A DNA stretch of 36,707 bases from JAYZQT01 sp964412235 (GTDB lineage Bacteria; Pseudomonadota; Alphaproteobacteria; MPNO01; UBA830), in the NCBI GenBank assembly GCA_964412235.1, contig CAYPNT010000019.1, positions 1 to 36,707 on the forward strand, written 5' to 3'. Shown piece by piece: positions 24,243 through 32,452 of the stretch (position 1 is the stretch's first letter; the number at the start of each line of letters is the position of its first letter). A program made the translations under genes and the position numbers. A model generated the notes under the pieces. The model was not told the origin of the DNA. It was given only the letters and a program-made list of their open reading frames with translations, and ran no database searches.

Positions 24243-25484
24243 ATGGAATTACCAACAGGTAACGAGCGTTACTTTCGCATGAGTGTCGAAGAGTTCGACA
24301 CGGATAAACTCCTACAGAATGCTATTCGTCAGCGTGATCGCCGGAACTTTGAGGACGTGCTGATTATTGATGTGGATGCCCATCATTATGAAACAGAATC
24401 AATGAAGGATATCGTTGAATTCATTGAGGATCCCGTGATGCGGCAACTTGCACGGTCCGCTCAGCAAATCGCTCATCGGGGTTCGATGTTTTCACTGGGC
24501 CGGGTTGGATATCAGGATGTAGGCGGCAGAGTGACGCGATACCCGTTGCGGGGCCTGGAACAAACGCCAAAGGATGGCAAACATCGCGATGTGCACCTAA
24601 CCCACAAATGGATGGATGCGATGGGTGTGGATTATGCGTGTGTGTTTCCAACACCAATGCTTGGTCTCGCGATGCACCCTCAAGCGGATGTCGAGGTAGT
24701 TCTGGCTAGGGCTTATAACCGTTGGTTGGTGGAAAAGATCCTCCCAGGGAACCCGCGCATGAAGTCGATGCTGTATCTACCCTTTAATAATCCAGATGCA
24801 GCATTAAAAATAGTCGAGGACTACGGAGACGCTGAGGGTGTAATTGGTTTCATGGTTACGTCCGTCCGGCATCGCCCAGTTCACCATAATGATTATATGA
24901 AAATCTATGCGGCAATCCAGGAGAGAAACTTGCCGATTGGTTTTCACTCGGGATTTAATTGGGATGATCCGATGTTTAGAACCTGCAATAGGTTCCTGGC
25001 AGTCCACGCTCTCGGGTTCACGTGGTATAACGTCGTGCATTGCACTAACTGGGTGCTTAACGGAATGAACGAACGCTTCCCGAAACTGCCGGTTGTGTGG
25101 ATTGAGGCTGGTATTTCGTGGATACCCTTCCTCATGCAAAGAATGGACACGCAGTATCGGATGCGCTCGTCCGAGTGCCCGTTGCTAAAAAAACTACCAA
25201 GCGATTACATGCGCGATATGTATTATACGACCCAGCCCATGGAGATGCCTGACAACATCGAAATGTTGGAAGCGACCTTCACTGCGATGAACGCGGAAAC
25301 GCAGCTACTTTGGGCGTCGGACTATCCTCATTGGGATATGGACATACCCAGCGTGATTTGGGATCTACCGTTTATCGAAGAAGACGCTAAACGGAATATA
25401 CTGGGTCGTACCGCACAGAAAATCTTCAATATTGATGTTAGTGAACGTCATCCGGATTATTCGGCTGCCATTGCAGCGGAATAA
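24243..25484 (+). CDS. Amidohydrolase_2 family metal-dependent hydrolase
   Basis: A 413-residue TIM-barrel protein with an N-terminal DVDAHHYE motif (D45, H47, H48), a pattern of the amidohydrolase_2 group in which the metal pair is D-x-H. IGFHSGFNWDDP carries the middle histidine, and LLWASDYPHWD the terminal aspartate. The group includes decarboxylases and hydrolases of aromatic or cyclic carboxylic acids. It is longer than the ACMSD-like protein at 14439 and not a close relative. It follows the TRAP operon by about 100 nt and precedes the transporter fusion gene. The leader contains CTGTTTCTATGT (24192-24203), also present at 28179-28190. The reaction is unknown. Confidence 0.87.
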   Translation: MELPTGNERYFRMSVEEFDTDKLLQNAIRQRDRRNFEDVLIIDVDAHHYETESMKDIVEFIEDPVMRQLARSAQQIAHRGSMFSLGRVGYQDVGGRVTRYPLRGLEQTPKDGKHRDVHLTHKWMDAMGVDYACVFPTPMLGLAMHPQADVEVVLARAYNRWLVEKILPGNPRMKSMLYLPFNNPDAALKIVEDYGDAEGVIGFMVTSVRHRPVHHNDYMKIYAAIQERNLPIGFHSGFNWDDPMFRTCNRFLAVHALGFTWYNVVHCTNWVLNGMNERFPKLPVVWIEAGISWIPFLMQRMDTQYRMRSSECPLLKKLPSDYMRDMYYTTQPMEMPDNIEMLEATFTAMNAETQLLWASDYPHWDMDIPSVIWDLPFIEEDAKRNILGRTAQKIFNIDVSERHPDYSAAIAAE

Positions 25485-25537
25485 AGTCTTTACATTGCGG
25501 CGTGAAGAGTGATCCCTTGACAGTCAAAACGGGTCTG

Positions 25538-25565
25538 CTACGTATGGTCCGTACGCCTACGTATG
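25538..25565 (+). repeat. Two CTACGTATG direct repeats upstream of the TctA fusion gene
   Basis: CTACGTATG occurs at 25538-25546 and 25557-25565, 19 nt apart start to start, with the palindrome CGTACG (25550-25555) between. Each copy contains TACGTA. The array ends 42 nt before the transporter start, in promoter range, and TACGTA recurs at 28192-28197 before the TetR gene. It may be an operator of that regulator. Confidence 0.5.
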
Positions 25566-25607
25566 TTAATTTGATAGCTTTAAGAAACTGAGGTCGGGGG
25601 GCAAAAA

Positions 25608-28178
25608 ATGGAAGTTGACATGTTGGGAAGCGCTATTTTGGCTTTCCAAAACATGGCGAGCATTGAGCGGCTAGGTTTTCTCTCGTTTGGTGTGTTAATC
25701 GGGCTAATTTTAGGCGTAATTCCCGGTTTAGGTGGATTGGTCGGCTTATCCCTTCTCCTTCCTTTTACGTTTAACATGGACCCATACACAGCATTGGCCT
25801 TTATGATGGGCCTCCAAGCTGTGGTTGTAACGTCCGACACGATACCCGCTGTGCTTTTCGGCGTTCCGGGAACTGTGGGGTCTGCGGCAACAATTCTAGA
25901 TGGCTACCCAATGGCGCGTAAGGGAGAGGCTGGGAGAGCTTTTGGCGCTGCGTTTTCGGCTTCCGTTATCGGGGGGCTTTTTGGGGCTCTTTTACTCGGT
26001 GTAAGCGTTCCAGTCTTGCGGCCTATTGTTCTGGAAATAGGATCGCCCGAATTATTAGCGATATGTGTATTTGGTTTGTCTCTCGTTGCGGTTTTATCGG
26101 GCGGTTCACCTCTTAAAGGACTGGCTGGAGCATGTATTGGCCTAATGGTCGCGACGGCAGGAGACGATCCCCAAACTGGCACGTTGAGGTGGACATTTGA
26201 CTCCCTTTACTTATGGGATGGATTGCCCGTTGTTCCACTTGCGCTAGGACTTTTTGCTATTCCTGAACTTGCTGATATGGCAATCACAAAGCAGTCGATA
26301 AATGTAAAAGGTGAAAAAATCGACGACGCGTTAACACGGTCTTTGGTTGCTTGCATGAAGAAATTTAGTATTGCTTCGGGGAGGGCTAGTCGTGATGAGT
26401 TCTGGTGGTTTGTTCTAATTCATGTCGTAATAAACACGGGGCTTTTTGTATTTTGTCAGTACTTCTTTGAGCCAGGTTGGACGACACTCATCCTTTATAT
26501 AGCGTCTATTCCTCTATTCGCTGTCGGGGTTCGTCGGTTGCAAGACAGTAGTATAAATAAAGATTGGATCTTTTTATTTTTAGCGGGATATCTCGCTCCG
26601 TACTTGTTTATTGCATGGAATATACCGGTAAATGTACTCAGCGTTCTTATAATAAGCACTTTTTCGCTTGTCAGTATTGGTAGTGTGGCGAGAATGCTGC
26701 TTCAGAAAGCTGATGAAGTAAACACTGAGCACGGCCCCGTAATAGAGTTGCATGTGACTGGTGGTGGGACAAGCCAGGTAGACGGGATCCGCGATACTTT
26801 GAGTAACTGGTTTCTAGTTTTGAGATGTTCTTCCATCGGGTCTTCGTTGGGCGCTGTTCCGGGTATCGGCGCGTCGGTAATAGACTGGATTGCGTATGGA
26901 CACGCCGCGCGCAGTGAAAAGGGAGCACCAGAGAGTTTTGGCAAGGGTGACGTGCGTGGGGTGATTGCTTCTGAGTCTTCAAACAATGCCAAGGAGGGGG
27001 GCGCTTTGGTCCCGACGATTGCGTTTGGCGTCCCTGGTTCGGCTTCCATGGCATTGATTCTTGGCGCTTTTCTCATCCATGGTTTAGTGCCCGGTCCAGA
27101 AATGTTGAACAAACATCTTGATGTGACTTATACGCTAGTTTGGTCCGTAGCAATTGCTAATATCCTTGGTGCTGGAATATGTTTCGCTTTTGCCAATCAA
27201 CTAGCTAAAGTCGCTCTTATCCGCATCGGTATTTTGGCGCCGGTTGTGCTGGCGGTTACTTACATTGGCGCATTTCAAGGTTCAAGACAGTGGGGTGACA
27301 TTTACGCGCTGCTGATTTTCGGATTGATAGGCTGGATTATGAAACGCCTCCGCTGGCCACGCCCGCCGCTTATACTCGGTTTTGTTCTTGGCGCTTTGGT
27401 CGAACGTTACATGTTTATCTCAACGGAGAGGTATGGCGCAGATTGGCTGTGGATTTGGAGGGATTTCGGTGATGGTGATGTGGCTTTTGCGCCGTACGTG
27501 CCGATAATTTTCGCAGTTACCTTATACGGAGTTCTAGCTCCAATTATTCGCGGCTACCGCGCGCGTGCGAAAACATCTAAAGCTACTGCAAAATTCGGTT
27601 TTCAAAAGGAAGCCATCAATCCGGATTTCTTTTTTGCATTGTTCCTTTTCGCTTTGTTTGCAATTGCATACTACATTTCCTCCGATTGGGAATTTGGGGC
27701 GCGTCTTATTCCAGGTGTCGTCTCCATCGCTGCGATGATTTTCATAGGGTGGCTGGTTTTGTCGGCTATGTTTATTGCTCCGGGAGATAAAGCTGAAGTT
27801 GAAGAGCACGGTATCCCCGGCAGGGGGGAAGGGGGCGCCCCAGCGCAAAGTGACGTCCATTTCGATATTAGTGCCGATTACGGCGATTTACCCGGCCGGG
27901 AAGTAACGAAACGAGTAATTGTTTATTTCGCGTGGCTATTATTCTTTTTTGTTGCGGCCGCGGTTGTGGGACTTCTTCCAGCGATGTTTCTGTTTCTTGC
28001 GGGGTATATGTTGTTTGAAGGCAAGGAGAGTTTAAAAACAACTTTATATGTTTCGGTTTCAATCTGGGTGTTATCGTATTTCTTGTTTCATAAGTTATTG
28101 ATTATACCTTGGCCTCAGTCCGTCGTTGGAGATCTATTTCCGGCACTCCGCTCAATACCGTGGGCTAATTTGTTCTAA
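25608..28178 (+). CDS. TctA-TctB transporter fusion with an internal DUF805 domain
   Basis: The 856-residue membrane protein starts as TctA, the large permease of tripartite tricarboxylate transporters: LGVIPGLGGLVGLSLLLPF, MGLQAVVVTSDTIPAVLFGVPGT and LDGYPMARKGEAGRAFGAAF. At about residues 250-365 an inserted segment reads as DUF805: GRASRDEFWWFVL (258-270), hydrophobic helices, AVGVRRLQD (305-313) and two more helices. TctA then resumes at GIRDTLSNWFLVLRCSSIGSSLGAVPGIGA (393-422) and continues to GLVPGP and a C-terminal helix set. From about 655 the NPDFFFALFLFALFAIAYY block and the last helices resemble TctB, the small subunit. So one polypeptide carries both permease parts plus an extra domain in a TctA loop. 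No TctC binding protein is nearby. Start ATG 25608 follows a G-rich stretch (GGTCGGGGGG). Confidence 0.9.
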   Translation: MEVDMLGSAILAFQNMASIERLGFLSFGVLIGLILGVIPGLGGLVGLSLLLPFTFNMDPYTALAFMMGLQAVVVTSDTIPAVLFGVPGTVGSAATILDGYPMARKGEAGRAFGAAFSASVIGGLFGALLLGVSVPVLRPIVLEIGSPELLAICVFGLSLVAVLSGGSPLKGLAGACIGLMVATAGDDPQTGTLRWTFDSLYLWDGLPVVPLALGLFAIPELADMAITKQSINVKGEKIDDALTRSLVACMKKFSIASGRASRDEFWWFVLIHVVINTGLFVFCQYFFEPGWTTLILYIASIPLFAVGVRRLQDSSINKDWIFLFLAGYLAPYLFIAWNIPVNVLSVLIISTFSLVSIGSVARMLLQKADEVNTEHGPVIELHVTGGGTSQVDGIRDTLSNWFLVLRCSSIGSSLGAVPGIGASVIDWIAYGHAARSEKGAPESFGKGDVRGVIASESSNNAKEGGALVPTIAFGVPGSASMALILGAFLIHGLVPGPEMLNKHLDVTYTLVWSVAIANILGAGICFAFANQLAKVALIRIGILAPVVLAVTYIGAFQGSRQWGDIYALLIFGLIGWIMKRLRWPRPPLILGFVLGALVERYMFISTERYGADWLWIWRDFGDGDVAFAPYVPIIFAVTLYGVLAPIIRGYRARAKTSKATAKFGFQKEAINPDFFFALFLFALFAIAYYISSDWEFGARLIPGVVSIAAMIFIGWLVLSAMFIAPGDKAEVEEHGIPGRGEGGAPAQSDVHFDISADYGDLPGREVTKRVIVYFAWLLFFFVAAAVVGLLPAMFLFLAGYMLFEGKESLKTTLYVSVSIWVLSYFLFHKLLIIPWPQSVVGDLFPALRSIPWANLF

Positions 28179-28302
28179 CTGTTTCTATGTTTACGTATAG
28201 GTAAGATTGTTTGTTGTGATACGGAACGCTTTAGTTTTGTTATTTACCTGATGAGGCCTGCGAAAAAGTTTAGAAATGGGAGCTGTTCTGAGTGGAGGGG
28301 TT

Positions 28303-28893
28303 ATGGGGGATCCGAACGCGTCAACGGAAATAGCGAGGACTGGGAAAAAGTCTGATAACTTGACTAGAGCCGATTGGATTTCAGGCGCGTGGAAAATGCT
28401 CGGCGAAAAAGGGGTTGAAGGCGTTAGGGTTGAGCCGTTGGCACGCAGACTGGGTGTCACAAAGGGTAGTTTCTACTGGCATTTTAAAGGCCGTCAAGAA
28501 TTGATTGAAGCGCTTGTCGACTACTGGTTTTCTCTGTGGGACGATGAAATTTCAAACGACAGATTGAGTCAGTCAAACCCTGTGGATCGTATTTGGGTGC
28601 TATTTGAAAACGTCATTGGGCGTCTCTCGCGCGGGCAAACCGTTTCCCTCCGAATGCTTTCACATTCGGATGAGGATATTGCACGGCGAATCGAAGAACG
28701 GGACCGACAACGCCTGGCGTTCCTGATTGACCAACTCCAAGAACTCGGATTTTCACCACAAGAAGCGCGTGTTCGTGGCCAAGTGTATCAAGTACTCATG
28801 ACGGGTGAATTTCTTCGTAGTGGTGGTCAACTATTATCCGCTCGAATCGAGCGTGCGCGCGATTACCACCAGCTTCTTTCTTCTAAAAACTAA
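28303..28893 (+). CDS. TetR/AcrR family transcriptional regulator
   Basis: A 196-residue regulator with the N-terminal helix-turn-helix at about 26-64 (VRVEPLARRLGVTKGSFYWHFKGRQELIEALV), the classic TetR signature. The C-terminal ligand domain is of the helical TetR type but shows no family-specific motif I recognise. ATG 28303 is preferred because GGAGGGG lies upstream; the in-frame ATG 28276 has no such site. It sits between the transporter fusion and the UbiD genes, all in the same direction, so it probably controls one or both. Candidate binding elements with TACGTA or ACCATACG lie at 25538-25565, 28192-28197 and 28907-28923. The inducer is presumably the pathway substrate. Confidence 0.92.
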   Translation: MGDPNASTEIARTGKKSDNLTRADWISGAWKMLGEKGVEGVRVEPLARRLGVTKGSFYWHFKGRQELIEALVDYWFSLWDDEISNDRLSQSNPVDRIWVLFENVIGRLSRGQTVSLRMLSHSDEDIARRIEERDRQRLAFLIDQLQELGFSPQEARVRGQVYQVLMTGEFLRSGGQLLSARIERARDYHQLLSSKN

Positions 28894-28906
28894 CATAGTC
28901 ATCTTT

Positions 28907-28923
28907 ACCATACGCATCCGTAT
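28907..28923. promoter_or_regulatory. Candidate operator before the UbiD genes
   Basis: ATACG-CATC-CGTAT at 28910-28923 is an inverted repeat with a 4-nt spacer. The octamer ACCATACG (28907-28914) recurs in reverse complement within the repeat array upstream of the transporter fusion (25541-25548). The site is 78 nt before the UbiD start, in the range for a promoter operator, and next to the TetR gene. Confidence 0.4.
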
Positions 28924-29000
28924 TGAAAGGCTCCCAGGTGCGGCGTAGACTGCGGTCTTAATTTATTCCAATGCGGGCTTTTGGTTGAACCTGCCGGTGA

Positions 29001-30674
29001 ATGTGCATGACAAAAATTTTGAATAGCACCAACGAAAAAATCCCAAATGCCTATCGTGATCTTCAAGAACATGTTGCTGCTCTTGAAAAGGCGGGTTGTT
29101 TAGTAGTTGTAGATATTCCGATCAATAAAGATACGGAATTACACCCACTCGTTCGTTGGCAATATCGCGGCGGTATCCCGGACAGTGGTCGCAAAGCGTT
29201 TCTATTCACAAATGTCCATGACAGTCTTGGACAAACGTATGAAATTCCGGTCTTAGTTGGTGCCCTCGCAGCAAGCCAAGAAATATATCGGATTGGAATG
29301 CGTGTAGAGCTTGCACAGATTGGAGCGCACTGGGCAAAAGCCGTCAACGAAACAATAGACCCTATCGAGGTAAACACAGCACCATGCCAGGAAGTGATTA
29401 ATGAGGGTGACGTCTTGGCAAGAGAGGGAGCAGGGCTAGACGCTCTGCCGGTTCCTATCTCAACACCTGGTTTTGATAGCGCCCCCTATCTTACTGCAGG
29501 ATTATTTGTCACAAAAGATCCGGAAAGTTCTATTCAGAATATGGGTGTTTACCGTGGGTGTTTGAAGGCGCCAAATAGAATGGCTGTGCGTATGTCGGCT
29601 CGGGAAGGAGGCGCCGGGGGTTACCTGCATTGGAAAAAGTATAGAGCGCGCGGAGAAAAAATGCCCACCGCAGTAGTTGTCGGTGCTCCGCCGGTGGTAG
29701 CGTATACCGGGCCGCAAAAAATTCGGCGGGACGTCGACGAATTGGGGGTCGCGGGTGCGTTAGCGGGTACGCCGATCAACATTGTAAAATGTAGGACAGT
29801 GGACTTATTTGTTCCCGCAGAAGCGGAAATCGTGATTGAAGGTCTCATAAACACGGAATTTCTGGAACCAGAGGCACCCTTTGGTGAATCTCATGGCCAT
29901 ATCGCTCTAGAAGACTTTAATATGATTTTTGAGGTCACTGCGATAACCCGCAAGAAGAAAGCGGTTTTTTCCTCGATCATTAGTCAGGTGACACCCTCAG
30001 AATCGTCCGTAATTAAGCGTGTCGCGTACGAGCCAATGTTTCTCTCCCATATTCGCGATCATTTGGGTGTTAAAGGCATAAAAAAGGTATTTCTACACGA
30101 ACCCCTTACGAACATTCGTCGTGTGATATTCCTACAAATGGAGCCCGGTACAGCCCGAACAGAGGTATGGCGGGCACTATATGGTGCGACTAGTTTGCGT
30201 GCGGACTGTGGAAAATACGTTATTGCAGTAAATGAAGATATTGATCCAGACAATGGTGACGCCATTTTTTGGGCTCTCGGTTATCGGGCCGATCCGGATA
30301 AGGATATTGAAATTCTGCGGCATCGAGATGCAGGTCATGGGCCAAAAGCCAAAGACGGAAAACGACCCGAAGATTCAACATTATTAATAGATGCGACGCT
30401 AAAACGAGAACTGCCGCCGGTGGCACTTCCAAAAAGACAATATATGGAACGCGCGCAGAAAATATGGGAAGACCTAGGTCTCGCTCCCTTGAACCCCGAA
30501 AACCCATGGCATGGGTATTCTCTCGGCGATTGGACCGAAGAGTGGGACGACCTCGCTGAACGGGCAGCGCAAGGACATTACCTCGAAAACGGCAGACGGA
30601 GCGCCCAGCGACGACGAGCGAATTTGTTGCCAAATACTCACGTTCGGTCCGTACCTGAACACGATGAAAAATAA
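29001..30674 (+). CDS. UbiD family decarboxylase, copy 1
   Basis: A 557-residue member of the UbiD family, prenylated-FMN-dependent (de)carboxylases of aromatic and unsaturated acids. The cofactor and catalytic set is present: N180 and R185 in NMGVYR (matching N168 and R173 of fungal Fdc1) and E291 and E296 in EAPFGE (E277 and E282). The length is somewhat above the family norm near 490-500 residues. Start at ATG 29001 or 29007 is uncertain; neither has a strong ribosome site. It is first of three tandem copies, 20 nt before copy 2. It shares with copy 3 the loop SVIKRVAYEPMF, absent from copy 2. Substrate is likely an aromatic or heteroaromatic carboxylate. No ubiX for cofactor synthesis is in the window. 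Confidence 0.92.
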   Translation: MCMTKILNSTNEKIPNAYRDLQEHVAALEKAGCLVVVDIPINKDTELHPLVRWQYRGGIPDSGRKAFLFTNVHDSLGQTYEIPVLVGALAASQEIYRIGMRVELAQIGAHWAKAVNETIDPIEVNTAPCQEVINEGDVLAREGAGLDALPVPISTPGFDSAPYLTAGLFVTKDPESSIQNMGVYRGCLKAPNRMAVRMSAREGGAGGYLHWKKYRARGEKMPTAVVVGAPPVVAYTGPQKIRRDVDELGVAGALAGTPINIVKCRTVDLFVPAEAEIVIEGLINTEFLEPEAPFGESHGHIALEDFNMIFEVTAITRKKKAVFSSIISQVTPSESSVIKRVAYEPMFLSHIRDHLGVKGIKKVFLHEPLTNIRRVIFLQMEPGTARTEVWRALYGATSLRADCGKYVIAVNEDIDPDNGDAIFWALGYRADPDKDIEILRHRDAGHGPKAKDGKRPEDSTLLIDATLKRELPPVALPKRQYMERAQKIWEDLGLAPLNPENPWHGYSLGDWTEEWDDLAERAAQGHYLENGRRSAQRRRANLLPNTHVRSVPEHDEK

Positions 30675-30694
30675 TTAAGGAAAAAGGACAAGAA

Positions 30695-32428
30695 ATGTCG
30701 ATATCGATAGCTGATCAGACACTAGAGGACCGAGGGTACACCGATCTGCACGAACACATCGAGGAGCTAAGATCCCGAGGGTTGCTCGTTGAGATTGACC
30801 GCGAGATCAATAAAGACACGGAAATGCATCCATTAGTCCGATGGCAGTTTCGAGGGGGAATTGACGAGGCAGACCGAAAAGCCTTCCTCTTCACTAATAT
30901 TACGGACTCAAAAGGGCGCAAATATGACATACCCGTACTCGTTTGTGGTCTGGCAGGAAATCAGGAAATTTATCAGCTTGGAATGCGTTGTGATTTAAAG
31001 GATCTGAAAAGCACTTGGATAAACGCGATAAACAATCCTTTGGAACCCAATGTAGTACCGGAAGGTGAGGCACCGTGCCACGATTTAGTATTTGAAGGTG
31101 AAGATTTAGTTAATGGTAATGGTCTTGATTCCATTCCGGTTCCGATCTCGACGCCTGGTTGGGATAACGCCCCTTATTTCTCTTCCTCACATTTTATAAC
31201 TAAAGATCCACAAACCGGGATCCAAAATATGGGTAACTACCGCGGGATGGTTAAAGCACCAAATAGGCTTGGGATGAACCCATCTACAGAGCTTCGAACG
31301 GGGGGGTATATGCATTGGTTGGAGTGGAAGAAGCTCGGCAAGCCAATGCCTGTAGCCGTGGTCATCGGTGCGCCGCCAGTTGTTTCATTTACGGCCGTGC
31401 AAAAGGTTCCGGAGACAGTAGATGAATTATCCGTGTCTGGTGGGCTCGCGGGGTCGCCTCTCAATGTCACGAAATGTAAAACTGTTGATTTGCTTGTACC
31501 GGCAGAATCGGAAATCGTTATTGAAGGATTGGTTTCAACAGAACTTCTTGAGCCAGAGGCACCCTTCGGAGAATCCCACGGCCACGTTAATCTACAAGAA
31601 TATAATGCTTACTTAGATATTACCGCTATAACACGGCGCAAAAAATCCGTGATGACGTCCTGGGTAAGCCAGGTTACACCGTCGGAATCAGGCACAATCA
31701 AACGGCCTGCCTATGAGGCGAGGCAGATTGAAAATTTACGCGACCATTTGGGTATTAAAGGCGTAAAGCATGTCTCAACGCATGAACCGCTCACTTCGCT
31801 GCACAAACTGATCATCGTAGTTTTGGAACGCGGAGTGCCGCGAACGGAGATTTGGCGGGCAATGTACGGCGTTGCTTCCCTTCGACAGGCAGAGGGCAAA
31901 TGGATTGTAGCCGTCAACGAAGATATCGATCCTGACGATACGGACGCCGTATTCTGGGCGATGTCGTATCGGTGCAAACCCCATAATGACGTCGAGGTAC
32001 TGAAACATAAACATGAGGGGCACGGTCCACGCTCTCTCTTAGACTCCGAGGACAGTGCTGTTCTTATTGATGCTACGCTGAAAGAGACGTTTCCGCCCGT
32101 GTCACTTCCCAAACGGGAGTTTATGGAAAAAGCAAAGAAGATATGGGATGAATTAGGTTTACCAAAGCTCAGGCCGAAAGCACCGTGGTTTGGTTATGAC
32201 CTTGGCGAGTGGAACACGGGCCTAGAGGCTATGGCCCGACGAGCAGTTAAGAGCGACTATTGGACGACAGGTAAAATTATAGCACAGCGTCGTCGTGGAG
32301 ACGTACCCATTAACACGGAAGTTCGAACACTCGATATAGGAAACCCGGGTGCAGGTGATGATGTTTCTGATAATCTTAACTGGGATACGTTGGAGGACGC
32401 GTCTCAATTAAAAGATAAGGATAAATAA
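30695..32428 (+). CDS. UbiD family decarboxylase, copy 2
   Basis: A 577-residue UbiD protein with the set NMGNYR (R183) and EAPFGE (E288, E293), so likely active. It shares DREINKDTEMHPLVRWQFRGG and NMGNYRG-VK-P-RLGMNPS with copy 3, making them closer to each other there than to copy 1. In the region after EAPFGE it departs from both: GTIKRPAYEARQIENL replaces SVIKRVAYEPMF. The acidic tail after residue 545 (DNLNWDTLEDASQ) is longer than in copies 1 and 3. This suggests a different substrate or partner. A Shine-Dalgarno-like AAGGAAAAAGGA precedes the ATG. Spacing of 20 and 24 nt to the other copies marks one transcript. Confidence 0.93.
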   Translation: MSISIADQTLEDRGYTDLHEHIEELRSRGLLVEIDREINKDTEMHPLVRWQFRGGIDEADRKAFLFTNITDSKGRKYDIPVLVCGLAGNQEIYQLGMRCDLKDLKSTWINAINNPLEPNVVPEGEAPCHDLVFEGEDLVNGNGLDSIPVPISTPGWDNAPYFSSSHFITKDPQTGIQNMGNYRGMVKAPNRLGMNPSTELRTGGYMHWLEWKKLGKPMPVAVVIGAPPVVSFTAVQKVPETVDELSVSGGLAGSPLNVTKCKTVDLLVPAESEIVIEGLVSTELLEPEAPFGESHGHVNLQEYNAYLDITAITRRKKSVMTSWVSQVTPSESGTIKRPAYEARQIENLRDHLGIKGVKHVSTHEPLTSLHKLIIVVLERGVPRTEIWRAMYGVASLRQAEGKWIVAVNEDIDPDDTDAVFWAMSYRCKPHNDVEVLKHKHEGHGPRSLLDSEDSAVLIDATLKETFPPVSLPKREFMEKAKKIWDELGLPKLRPKAPWFGYDLGEWNTGLEAMARRAVKSDYWTTGKIIAQRRRGDVPINTEVRTLDIGNPGAGDDVSDNLNWDTLEDASQLKDKDK

Positions 32429-32452
32429 CATACCCAAAATGATTGCGAGAGG

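Noticed and set aside
26671..27112. Long minus-strand frames opposite the TctA fusion
   Set aside because: They are proline- and serine-rich antisense translations without motifs; the plus-strand protein is unambiguous.
28276..28302. Upstream ATG for the TetR gene
   Set aside because: No ribosome site precedes it, while GGAGGGG precedes ATG 28303; the extra nine residues are not family-like.
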